Shown here in pieces: positions 1 through 6,897 of a stretch of DNA of 9,962 bases. The notes beneath the pieces are model-generated. The model saw nothing but the letters and a program-made list of their open reading frames with translations, did not search any database and was not told the origin of the DNA. How positions within the stretch are numbered: position 1 is the stretch's first letter; each line of letters opens with the position of its first letter. The stretch is from Chryseosolibacter sp966080355 (GTDB taxonomy: Bacteria > Bacteroidota > Bacteroidia > Cytophagales > Cyclobacteriaceae), in contig CBHROW010000198.1 of the NCBI GenBank assembly GCA_966080355.1, forward strand, positions 1 to 9,962. The letters run 5' to 3'. The position numbers and the translations under genes are program-made.

Positions 1-908
1 ATTGTGGGCTGGAATTCGATCGCTTCACCGGTTGATGTTTTTCCATGGATCACCTGGTGTGTGATCTGTTTGCCCGTGCAAAATTCGAAATTCGAATCGA
101 CAGCGTCATTCAACGCGAGATGCTTGATGAACACCGACTCGCCATTGAAGTCAACATCGAGTGGTGACTCAAATACAATTGAGTCTTTAAAGAAATGATA
201 ACCGGTTGTCAGGTCGACAGCCACACCATTGGCTACATCCGCTTTGGATGAAACATAATTGAAATCAGCTATGCGCTTGTCTTTATCGAGCGTGAGGTAT
301 ACTGCGAGATCGCGATCATTGAAAACTATTTTCGAAGACGGCTGCGTGAAGTTGTTGATCCGTTTATTATAACTTTCAACAAGCGAAGACGGCTTTTGTC
401 CCAGCTGACGTGCTTCTGAATCAGCGGGTGTGAGCACCAGCGTGGTAGGTGTTCCGTGATCGGTCTTGCTGGTGAATACGAGCAGGTCGTCAGGCGTTTT
501 GTTCACAAAATTGAATTCGTACTCCGCGCTGAAAGTAGCGTCATCGAGTTCATACAGATATTGGAAGAAGGTATAGTTTTCAATGATCAGTTCAAGACCT
601 AATGAGTTATCGATCCGGTATCCAACGGTTTGTTTGAACAACTTGCCATCATCGGCTCCTACATCTGAGGTAATGGTCACTTTACCATTGTCGTCAAATT
701 CCAACACCGCATAGTAGCTGCCGGAGCCATCAACCGGTCTGTACTTGATAAACCACCCATCTTCCGGTTCTGTCAGATCGGCTCTCAATGAGGCAATCGC
801 TTCGGCTGCACGTTCATCCGCAGATTTTTCGAAGATCTGGTTGTCATCATCGTTGCACGCTACGATGAAAAAACCAAAACACAAGATATTTAAAAGTACC
901 CTTTTCAT
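1..908 (-). CDS. DUF4302-type lipoprotein, partial (C-terminus beyond window)
   Basis: Last gene of the import operon. It starts at the ATG at 908-906 and runs open for 302 codons off the left edge, so the C-terminus is missing. The N-terminus is a lipoprotein signal: Met-Lys-Arg, a hydrophobic stretch (LLNILCFGFFIVAC) and Cys18 as lipidation site, followed at once by Asn-Asp-Asp-Asp. Acidic residues right after the cysteine resemble the Bacteroidota surface-export signal, so an outer-surface location is inferred. The mature part has the pattern I recognise from DUF4302 proteins: an ERxxEAIASLRADL helix, then EDGWFIKYRP, then a YYAVLEFDDNGKVTITSD strand segment. No catalytic motif is visible. 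The start overlaps the stop of the metallohydrolase gene by one base (TAATG), which suggests translational coupling. Proteins of this family are, to my knowledge, repeatedly found beside SusC/SusD and this metallohydrolase; a ligand-binding or accessory surface role is inference. Family assignment is by eye. Confidence 0.8.
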   Translation of the reverse strand, partial: MKRVLLNILCFGFFIVACNDDDNQIFEKSADERAAEAIASLRADLTEPEDGWFIKYRPVDGSGSYYAVLEFDDNGKVTITSDVGADDGKLFKQTVGYRIDNSLGLELIIENYTFFQYLYELDDATFSAEYEFNFVNKTPDDLLVFTSKTDHGTPTTLVLTPADSEARQLGQKPSSLVESYNKRINNFTQPSSKIVFNDRDLAVYLTLDKDKRIADFNYVSSKADVANGVAVDLTTGYHFFKDSIVFESPLDVDFNGESVFIKHLALNDAVDSNFEFCTGKQITHQVIHGKTSTGEAIEFQPT

Positions 909-1777
909 TAATTTAACTTTGCCTGAACTTCATCCCTGACCTTGAGCAAATCAACGCCAACAGCTTGTTTGTAGTGAGCGAGAATTGCGTTGTATTTCTG
1001 CCTGATCTTGGCACGCCCGTCATTTCTTGCCTGACAATCGGCTGTCGTGCAATTTGTTTCGTCAGTGATATATTTTGAATAGAAGTCGGGATCATACAGA
1101 ATAAAAGCCACACATTCAGCGAAGTCCTCGTTGAAAGAACTTGTTCCGTAAGGAGAAACAAAACCACGCGCCAATGCTTCCTCATCTGTCAGGTTATACC
1201 AAGAACCGGCAGACGTATATCCTTGAGGCGAAATGTTCTGCCAGTTCGGAGGAAGGTTATGTCGCTGATGCATGATGTGCCCGAACTCGTGATAGATTGT
1301 TCCCAGTTGGCGGAATATCCATGCGCGATTGTCGACATCGATGTTGTTCACTTCAGTTAACGTGATGCGGGCTCCAGCATCGGCCGTTCCCAGGGTAACT
1401 GTTCCATCGCCATTGAAAATCGTAGAACCGATGAAAACAATTTCTGCAGGAACGTGCGATCTGAAAAAGGCGTCACCGTTCTCTACATCAGAGAATGGTT
1501 CGATCCAGAGATCCGTAAGGAAGTCGAGCATGGGGCGAACTACTTCAAGCTTCGGAGGCGTTACGCGTTTCGTTTGATCGACATAGCGGTCAACATACCG
1601 GTAACGCACGGCAATACCGTACTCGTCTATGAAATTTTCCTGGATGTATTCGTCCAGCGCATCTTCGGATATTGGATAAGTTTTTATCGGAACATGCAGC
1701 TCCTCCTCAGGATAGCACGCAGGCGCCATAACCAAAGTCACCGCGATCAACGTCAAAGAAAGTATTTTCGTTTTCAT
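908..1777 (-). CDS. Substrate import-associated zinc metallohydrolase lipoprotein
   Basis: A 289-residue putative zinc metallopeptidase anchored as a lipoprotein. Residues 1-20 are a signal sequence ending in LVMAPA before Cys21 (a loose lipobox), followed by Tyr-Pro-Glu-Glu-Glu, an acidic surface-export-like tail. The zincin motif HEFGH is at residues 163-167 (bases 1277-1291), with His163 and His167 as zinc ligands and Glu164 as the catalytic base. A second conserved-looking helix, NEDFAECVA (residues 216-224), probably supplies a glutamate as third ligand. His170 and His173 lie just behind the motif. Cys243 and Cys248 could form a small disulfide loop. This matches the family named for its link to SusC/SusD import loci (putative zinc-binding metallopeptidase, Peptidase_Mx1-like). 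It lies 7 bases after the susD stop. The likely job is cleaving a captured peptide or protein at the cell surface; neither activity nor substrate can be read from the sequence. Confidence 0.9.
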   Translation of the reverse strand: MKTKILSLTLIAVTLVMAPACYPEEELHVPIKTYPISEDALDEYIQENFIDEYGIAVRYRYVDRYVDQTKRVTPPKLEVVRPMLDFLTDLWIEPFSDVENGDAFFRSHVPAEIVFIGSTIFNGDGTVTLGTADAGARITLTEVNNIDVDNRAWIFRQLGTIYHEFGHIMHQRHNLPPNWQNISPQGYTSAGSWYNLTDEEALARGFVSPYGTSSFNEDFAECVAFILYDPDFYSKYITDETNCTTADCQARNDGRAKIRQKYNAILAHYKQAVGVDLLKVRDEVQAKLN

Positions 1778-1784
1778 AGTGAAT

Positions 1785-3239
1785 CTATCTTGGGTTAGGT
1801 TTCAAACCACCAACATCGATGGCAGCTTGAGGGATCTGCAGCACTTGCCGATCGTCATCATCATTCAACCGGATCACCGTTCCGTCATCCAGGGTGTGGC
1901 GAACAATGATTCCGTATCGCTTGATGTCGAACCACCGCAATCCTTCATGCATAAATTCTTTTTGTCTTTCGTCAATACAATATTGAAGTGCGTTCACCCG
2001 CTCATTCGATCCGTAAATTTTTAATGTCGTAGCGTTTACGGGGGCAGCGCCATCGTATCTTTTGTTGGCAAGCAATTGCAGGTCAGCATACGCTGACGAG
2101 ATACGGTTCCTGTAGATGTATGCCTCAGCGCGATTGAGGAGCACTTCTTCTCCGCGAAAACCCAATGCAATGGTATAGTTCAAGCCAACGTTTGAGGTCA
2201 GGCTCGAACGTTCGAACAGAAACTCAAACTTGGTTGCGGCAAGCCCGCCACCGTTCGTGCTGCCTGCGATCCACGCTGGGTTTTCACGTTGATCGGTGAG
2301 GTTCCACGGATTGCTGCGGAAGATCTGTCCGTATTGGACACTCGATGGCCAGTAGCCAAGACTCGGAATATGGAAATTGGATACCTGGCGTATCAGCAGA
2401 ATGTTGCTGGCATCTGAAGGTGCATGGTAAAGGCGAATGTAGTCCTGCTCGTTGACCCGCTGTCGAAGCAAAGCCGGAATATCTTTTACAAACTGATCGG
2501 GATTCGAGCCCAGTAATTCAGTGCTGTAGTCAATGCATTCCTGGTACTCGCCTTTGAACAGGTAAAATCGAGATGCGAATGCCAATGCCGCATTTCGTGT
2601 GAAGTGATATTTTCCTGAATTCGCATAATACGTGTCGTTGACAAGTTCAAGCCCTGCTAACAAATCGTCTTCAACATCGTCATAAACATCATCGACACTT
2701 GGCCGGTCATATTTTTTGATGAATTGTTTCTCAGGCGTTTTTACGTAGGGAACTCCTAAATCATCGTCACTTGTTTGGTCGTTGTAATGTTTGCCAAAGA
2801 GATTGACAAGCATAAAATGACCGTACGCTCTTGTCAATAAAGCTTCGGCTTTTACGGCATTCTTGCGCCCCTCGTCACCAGGCATTTGATCGATCACGGC
2901 AAGCACTTCATTGGCATGTGCAATGGCATCATACGTAGCTTGCCAGAAGTAAGCCGGTGTGTCCTGGTTCACGCTGGTGGGATCGTCCCACTTGAACATC
3001 TGATTTTGTTCAACAAGTTTTTGTGTACCGAGCGTGAAGGTGGATACATCGTCACTCATCCACTCGGTAAAACTGTAGCTTGCATTGGAGTAGGCGTTGG
3101 TCAGGAGCTGAGCAGCCTTCTCCACGTTATTCAATTCGACCCGGGTATCAGGCTTCTCTTCGAGGAAATGATTACAACCACCCAAAGTGATCAACAGCGA
3201 GGTAATCAAACCAATCCTTGAAATGTTGTATCGTTTCAT
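1785..3239 (-). CDS. RagB/SusD family nutrient-uptake outer-membrane lipoprotein
   Basis: A 484-residue SusD-like surface lipoprotein, the lid and ligand-binding partner of the SusC-like barrel encoded just upstream. The signal peptide ends in the lipobox LGGC with Cys22 lipidated, and the mature N-terminus (NHFLEEKPDTRVE) is typical of the family. TPR-like helices follow, for example AEALLTRAYGHFMLVNLFG (residues 131-149) and RGEEVLLNRAEAYIYRN (362-378). The C-terminal hallmark ERQKEFMHEGLRWFDIKRYG is at 424-443, with a final segment VLQIPQAAI near 466-474. Length is normal for the family and the frame is intact. Its ATG starts one base after the TGA of the susC-like gene, so translation is probably coupled and the two proteins made in step. 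SusD proteins vary widely in ligand, so the partner genes (a metallohydrolase and a DUF4302 protein, no glycosidase) are the only hint of substrate. They make a peptide or protein-derived ligand more plausible than a glycan. Confidence 0.95.
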   Translation of the reverse strand: MKRYNISRIGLITSLLITLGGCNHFLEEKPDTRVELNNVEKAAQLLTNAYSNASYSFTEWMSDDVSTFTLGTQKLVEQNQMFKWDDPTSVNQDTPAYFWQATYDAIAHANEVLAVIDQMPGDEGRKNAVKAEALLTRAYGHFMLVNLFGKHYNDQTSDDDLGVPYVKTPEKQFIKKYDRPSVDDVYDDVEDDLLAGLELVNDTYYANSGKYHFTRNAALAFASRFYLFKGEYQECIDYSTELLGSNPDQFVKDIPALLRQRVNEQDYIRLYHAPSDASNILLIRQVSNFHIPSLGYWPSSVQYGQIFRSNPWNLTDQRENPAWIAGSTNGGGLAATKFEFLFERSSLTSNVGLNYTIALGFRGEEVLLNRAEAYIYRNRISSAYADLQLLANKRYDGAAPVNATTLKIYGSNERVNALQYCIDERQKEFMHEGLRWFDIKRYGIIVRHTLDDGTVIRLNDDDDRQVLQIPQAAIDVGGLKPNPR

Positions 3240-3240
3240 A

Positions 3241-6200
3241 TCAGAAGCCCAGGGTTAATGATGTGGTGATCAATCGTGGCTGAGGCAAGGCAACACCACC
3301 CGCGGCAAAAAACTCCGGATCCTGTCCATTCAGTTTTTTGTCGGAATATAACAGCGCCATGTTCTGCGCTTCAACCGTGATCGAGGCGTTCGTTGCGCGG
3401 ATCTTCTTCAGCCATTGCGCAGGGATCACGTACGACATCCGCACCGATTTAAGACGCGCATAACTCCCATCAGCCACGCGGGCAGTACTCTTGTTGTACA
3501 GGTCGTATGCGCTTTGGTAGTCGGCACTTTCCGTAGTAAGCACACGCTGATCGAGAATCACCGGAATGTCGGTGTACTGTTCATCTCCGGGAACTACCCA
3601 GCGGTTCACGAAATCTTTCGTCATGCTGCTGAAGTCAGTGTAACGTGGACTGAACGAATCGCGCAGCCTGATCTTGTAATCGAATTTATACGAGATAAAA
3701 ACATTCAATGAAAATCCGCGATAAGAGAAAACGTTGTTCAGGCCTCCTGCGCCACGTGGTTCGGCAGGGCCTTCATATTTGAGAATGTCACGAATGTTAT
3801 CGCGATCCTGTAAATCGAAATTGTACACGATCTCTCCATTATCTCCATAAAACGTTGGAATGCCACGCGAGTCGAGGCCCGCAAATCGCGTTGAGAACAA
3901 TCCCCTGCGCGGTCCACCGAGTACAGCTGCACCGCCCTGAACAATGGCATCGCCAAGTCGCGGATTGAATTCCAGGCGTGTGATCCGGTCGCGGTTGTAT
4001 CCCACATTAAAGCTGGTTGACCACGTGAAATCGTTTAATTTCAGGTTGACGGTGTTGATCGAGAATTCAACGCCACGCGTTTTCATGTCAGCGTAGTTGC
4101 CGGTTTTATAGGCATTTCCGCCAACGCCACTTGTTTGAAGCACACCGATCAGGTCGAAGCAATCGCGTCTGTAAAAATCAACTGTGCCCGTCACCTTGTT
4201 CTCCTTGAGTCCAAAATCGAATCCGGCATTGAGCTCCTTGAGTTTTTCCCAGGTGAGATTTTGATTTTCCAGGTCTTGGATGTATAGATACGACTCTACA
4301 TCGGTTGGGCGCAACGTTACCCCTGAGCGCAGATTCAATAATGCGCTCGTATTCGGACCAAGGTTTGCAGTCAGGCCATAGGTGCCACGCAGTTTCAGAT
4401 AAGACAACCATGAGAAATTGAAAAATGATTCTTTATCGATATTCCACGCACCACTCACGTTCCAGGTCGGCAGGTACCGGGCATCACGACTTTTTCCAAG
4501 ACGGTTCGAACCATCGTAGCGCACTGTGCCATTAAAAACATATTTTTCACGGAAAGAATAAGCAGCATTGATAAATGTTCCGGCAAACCGTTCGCGATCG
4601 ATTCCGAGCGCATAAGTTTGAATGCCTTGTCGATTGAGAAAGTCGATCATCAAGGGGTCGGTATGAACAATTCCGCCATTCTCGTAAACAACACCGATCC
4701 CGTCCACCCTTCGGCTTTGGCGGTTGGTGAACTTGATCTCCTGGCCGGCCAGTACGTTGACGCTGTGGTGTTCATTGAACGTATGCGACCAGTTGATGCT
4801 GTTTCGAGTATAGAAATAATTGAGTTCATCGGAAGTCACATTGTTGAAACCGCCTTCAGGAAGAACAACTTTGGGCTGCGCGCCTGGATCATCAGGGTCT
4901 CTGAATAGTAATGGATTTGAATCCTGGATGTATTGCGTTCCATTGGCGCGATATGCTTCAGCCTGATTTGAATCCTCGTGAATGATATGCTCGCGCTGCG
5001 TTTCTGCATGACGTCCCTGGATCGCGCTTCGGAATGTAAAGTCATCACTCAGGTTGTAAGTAAGGTCTGCTTGCGTGGAAACATCCGATACGGTGATGTT
5101 GATATAGTTGAGTTGGAGCTCTTTCAGGATATTGAATGGCGCATAGTTTCTTCTGAAGTATTCTAGGTTCCCATCGCTATCATATGGCCTGATCGAACGG
5201 CTCGTGTTCAGCGCATAGCTGAGTGGGTTGATGTCGAAGTCCCTCCTGAATCGCCCGGTGATCGGATCGAAGTCGCGGTTTTGGGTTCCCGGTGCGCGTT
5301 GTTGACGATAGTTCGCTGTGAGCTTCAGATCGAGCGAAAATTTCGGAGAGAAAAGGAACGTGTTCTTCACGGTACCCGCGTATCGTTTCACATGATCAGC
5401 AATGGATTGACCTGCATCATTCAGGTAGCTCAACGAATAATAGCTGTTGTGCTTATCGGTTCCCGAGGTGAAGCTGAGCGAATGCTGTTGCTGCAATGAA
5501 TAGTCTTTGAATAACACATCAAACCAGTCGGTGTTGGCATTTTCATATTGATTGAGATACTCCTCATTGAGTGTCCCGCCAGGACCCCAATTCAGTTGAT
5601 GGTCGGAGATGAGGGAGAACATCTTTCCCATGGCGCCATAGTTTTGCGCCTTCACGGAGGTGGTGATATCGATCAATCCCTTCTCATACATCTCGCGATA
5701 CACCGACATCTCATCGGCAGAGTTCATGATGTCGAATCTTCGGTAAGTAGGACGGAGGTTCAGTGAAAAATTTCCCGTGTAGCTCACTTTTGTTACACCG
5801 CTTTTCCCACGCTTCGTTGTGATAACGATCACACCGTTCTTTGCCCGGGTTCCGTATAACGCTGTTGCGGAAGCATCCTTCAACACCTGAAATGATTCGA
5901 TGTCATCAGGGTTTATTCCTGCGATGGACGAAGCAGTGAGCGTATTTGCGTTCCCGGTAAGAATGTCATCCGCATTCACATTGTTGAGATCTTCGAGAAT
6001 AACGCCATCAACAACCATCAGGGGTTGCGTATCACCATTGATCGAAGTGTTTCCGCGAATGCGGATTTTTGGACTGGTTCCAAATGTTCCTGAAACGTTG
6101 TCAACGGTAACTCCGGCAACGCGGCCTTCGAGCATGCGGCCAGCGTCCGACATACCTGGCGCCTTGATCTCGCTCATCTTTACATTCACCGATGATCCGG

Positions 6201-6546
6201 TAAAGAGTTTGCGCTCAACTTCCTGGAAACCTGTGATGACAACTTCATCGAGCACGCGCTCTTCGCTTTCCAGCATGATGTCGATTTTCGTCAATGTTCC
6301 TACGGCAACTTCCTGAGTCGCATAACCAACCGATGAAAATACGAGCGTTGATCCGGTGGGAACTTCAACGGAATAATTGCCATCGATGTCGGTGACAACT
6401 CCGCGCGTTGTATTCTTTACAAATACATTCACTCCGGGAATTCCCTGTGGATCAGATTTGGACGCAACATGTCCGCGAACGATCTGGTTTTGTGAGAAAG
6501 CGAGAGTCGGAGAGAGGAACAAAAAGAGCAGTAGAAATCGCGTCAT
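3241..6546 (-). CDS. SusC/RagA family TonB-dependent outer-membrane transporter
   Basis: First gene of the operon, 1101 residues from the ATG at 6546-6544. I prefer this start to the in-frame GTG at 6558 because it gives a clean signal peptide (Met-Thr-Arg, a leucine/phenylalanine core, cleavage after Ala-Phe-Ser18 before Gln19). Order of parts: carboxypeptidase-regulatory-like domain (about 22-96, with GVVTDIDGNYSVEVPTGSTL); a TonB-box-like LDEVVITGF at 99-107; plug domain (about 110-248) with KIRIRGNTSINGDTQPLMVVDGV and the SusC signature DIESFQVLKDASATALYGTR; then a large beta-barrel ending in TSLTLGF with a terminal Phe, the usual barrel-insertion signal. No extra N-terminal STN signalling domain is present, so direct control by an anti-sigma partner is not indicated. 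Between the plug's VVDG strand and the signature lies a longer acidic and threonine-rich loop (about 184-212). The barrel imports a ligand captured by the SusD partner using TonB energy; the ligand is unknown. Confidence 0.95.
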   Translation of the reverse strand: MTRFLLLFLFLSPTLAFSQNQIVRGHVASKSDPQGIPGVNVFVKNTTRGVVTDIDGNYSVEVPTGSTLVFSSVGYATQEVAVGTLTKIDIMLESEERVLDEVVITGFQEVERKLFTGSSVNVKMSEIKAPGMSDAGRMLEGRVAGVTVDNVSGTFGTSPKIRIRGNTSINGDTQPLMVVDGVILEDLNNVNADDILTGNANTLTASSIAGINPDDIESFQVLKDASATALYGTRAKNGVIVITTKRGKSGVTKVSYTGNFSLNLRPTYRRFDIMNSADEMSVYREMYEKGLIDITTSVKAQNYGAMGKMFSLISDHQLNWGPGGTLNEEYLNQYENANTDWFDVLFKDYSLQQQHSLSFTSGTDKHNSYYSLSYLNDAGQSIADHVKRYAGTVKNTFLFSPKFSLDLKLTANYRQQRAPGTQNRDFDPITGRFRRDFDINPLSYALNTSRSIRPYDSDGNLEYFRRNYAPFNILKELQLNYINITVSDVSTQADLTYNLSDDFTFRSAIQGRHAETQREHIIHEDSNQAEAYRANGTQYIQDSNPLLFRDPDDPGAQPKVVLPEGGFNNVTSDELNYFYTRNSINWSHTFNEHHSVNVLAGQEIKFTNRQSRRVDGIGVVYENGGIVHTDPLMIDFLNRQGIQTYALGIDRERFAGTFINAAYSFREKYVFNGTVRYDGSNRLGKSRDARYLPTWNVSGAWNIDKESFFNFSWLSYLKLRGTYGLTANLGPNTSALLNLRSGVTLRPTDVESYLYIQDLENQNLTWEKLKELNAGFDFGLKENKVTGTVDFYRRDCFDLIGVLQTSGVGGNAYKTGNYADMKTRGVEFSINTVNLKLNDFTWSTSFNVGYNRDRITRLEFNPRLGDAIVQGGAAVLGGPRRGLFSTRFAGLDSRGIPTFYGDNGEIVYNFDLQDRDNIRDILKYEGPAEPRGAGGLNNVFSYRGFSLNVFISYKFDYKIRLRDSFSPRYTDFSSMTKDFVNRWVVPGDEQYTDIPVILDQRVLTTESADYQSAYDLYNKSTARVADGSYARLKSVRMSYVIPAQWLKKIRATNASITVEAQNMALLYSDKKLNGQDPEFFAAGGVALPQPRLITTSLTLGF

Positions 6547-6565
6547 AATAGAAAACACACACTTC

Positions 6566-6595
6566 TAAATTTAGGTAATTACTCCATAACCGCAA
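6566..6595 (-). promoter_or_regulatory. Candidate Bacteroidota-type promoter for the import operon
   Basis: On the minus strand TTG (6595-6593) is followed by 19 bases and then TAAATTTA (6573-6566). The known Bacteroidota primary-sigma consensus is TTG, 19-23 bases, TAnnTTTG, so this is a 7 of 8 match at the -7 box with allowed spacing. The start of transcription would fall near 6559, leaving a leader of only about 13 bases before the ATG at 6546. The -7 box lies inside a perfect 10-base palindrome, CTAAATTTAG (6565-6574), which could serve as an operator or be chance in AT-rich DNA. Such a short motif is weak evidence; position is its main support. Confidence 0.35.
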
Positions 6596-6670
6596 GGAAC
6601 GGAAAGCAACTTAAGCTACGACTAAACGGATAACGTAAGCTGTGGGATGGGATTCGAAGTTACTCAATGG

Positions 6671-6705
6671 AGCTCAAAGCTAAAAGCTAAAAGCTGAAAG
6701 CTTGC
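6671..6705. repeat. Tandem 7-base repeat array, left arm
   Basis: Five consecutive 7-base units on the plus strand: four fit AGCTNAA (two with A, one with C, one with G at the variable base) and the fifth, degenerate one is AGCTTGC. The 21 bases at 6671-6691 are the inverted counterpart of 6864-6884, matching at 19 of 21 positions with an unbroken 12-base core (GCTTTTAGCTTT on the minus strand). The array is noncoding, upstream of the susC operon promoter and downstream of the smc terminator. Confidence 0.8.
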
Positions 6706-6789
6706 GAGGGTTCAGCGATACGTGTACTACGATTGTCCTAACAGGTTTGTGTTTTAAGAACGTGATGGGGCAACCCGATTGGGATAAGC

Positions 6790-6815
6790 AAAAAAGCCTG
6801 AATCACTCCAGGCTT
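6790..6815 (-). terminator. Rho-independent terminator of smc
   Basis: On the minus strand the 7-base stem AAGCCTG pairs with CAGGCTT (6815-6809 with 6800-6794) around an 8-base loop, and the stem runs into six consecutive T (6795-6790). It lies about 75 bases past the smc stop, in the right orientation for it. The plus-strand reading lacks a T tract, so it is a one-way terminator. It separates smc transcription from the import operon. Confidence 0.85.
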
Positions 6816-6863
6816 ATAATTTTGCAATCAAGGCTTCTATCGATAAGTCGCACTGTTAAAGCG

Positions 6864-6897
6864 TTTGGCTTTTAGCTTTCAGCTCTAAGCCTAAGCT
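6864..6897. repeat. Tandem 7-base repeat array, right arm, overlapping the smc stop
   Basis: Units of the same 7-base repeat in opposite orientation: on the plus strand TTTGGCT, TTTAGCT, TTCAGCT, then the degenerate CTAAGCC and a partial unit. The first three (6864-6884) are inverted to 6671-6691. The degenerate end covers the smc stop codon TAG (6893-6891) and the last Ala codon. Because the repeat continues right up to and across the stop, it may have shaped the exact end of smc. Confidence 0.7.

Larger units (their letters stand above)
6547..6890. other. Intergenic region between smc and the susC operon
   Basis: 344 bases with no convincing gene on either strand. Read in the direction of transcription (right to left) it holds a heptamer-repeat arm directly after the smc stop, an intrinsic terminator, about 80 bases with nothing I recognise (6706-6789), a second heptamer-repeat arm facing the first, and a candidate promoter just before the susC-like gene. 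I see no tRNA, riboswitch fold or conserved small ORF. The terminator plus a new promoter indicate that smc and the import operon are separate transcription units even though they share a strand. Confidence 0.7.

Noticed and set aside
913..1185. 90-codon minus-strand frame overlapping the metallohydrolase gene
   Set aside because: It is an alternate frame within an intact gene with clear family motifs, and its own translation resembles nothing.
5900..6316. 138-codon plus-strand open frame antisense to the susC-like gene
   Set aside because: Its codons mirror a well-supported transporter gene, the composition is Ser/Thr/Arg-rich as expected for a shadow frame, and it has no recognisable domain or leader.
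6547..6558. In-frame GTG start for the susC-like gene at 6558, giving four extra residues
   Set aside because: It adds Met-Phe-Ser-Ile before a signal peptide that already begins well at the ATG at 6546, and it would leave almost no leader after the candidate promoter.
6675..6682. Exact TAnnTTTG (TAGCTTTG) on the minus strand as a promoter -7 box for susC
   Set aside because: It lies within the heptamer repeats, where the match follows from the repeat unit, and no TTG occurs 19-23 bases upstream.
6769..6784. Small CCC/GGG hairpin upstream of the terminator (CCCGATTGGG)
   Set aside because: The stem is only three base pairs with no T tract or conserved context, so it is too weak to call.
6838..6845. 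TATCGATA palindrome between the smc terminator and the smc stop
   Set aside because: An 8-base palindrome is expected by chance in this length of AT-rich DNA, and nothing nearby suggests a binding site.
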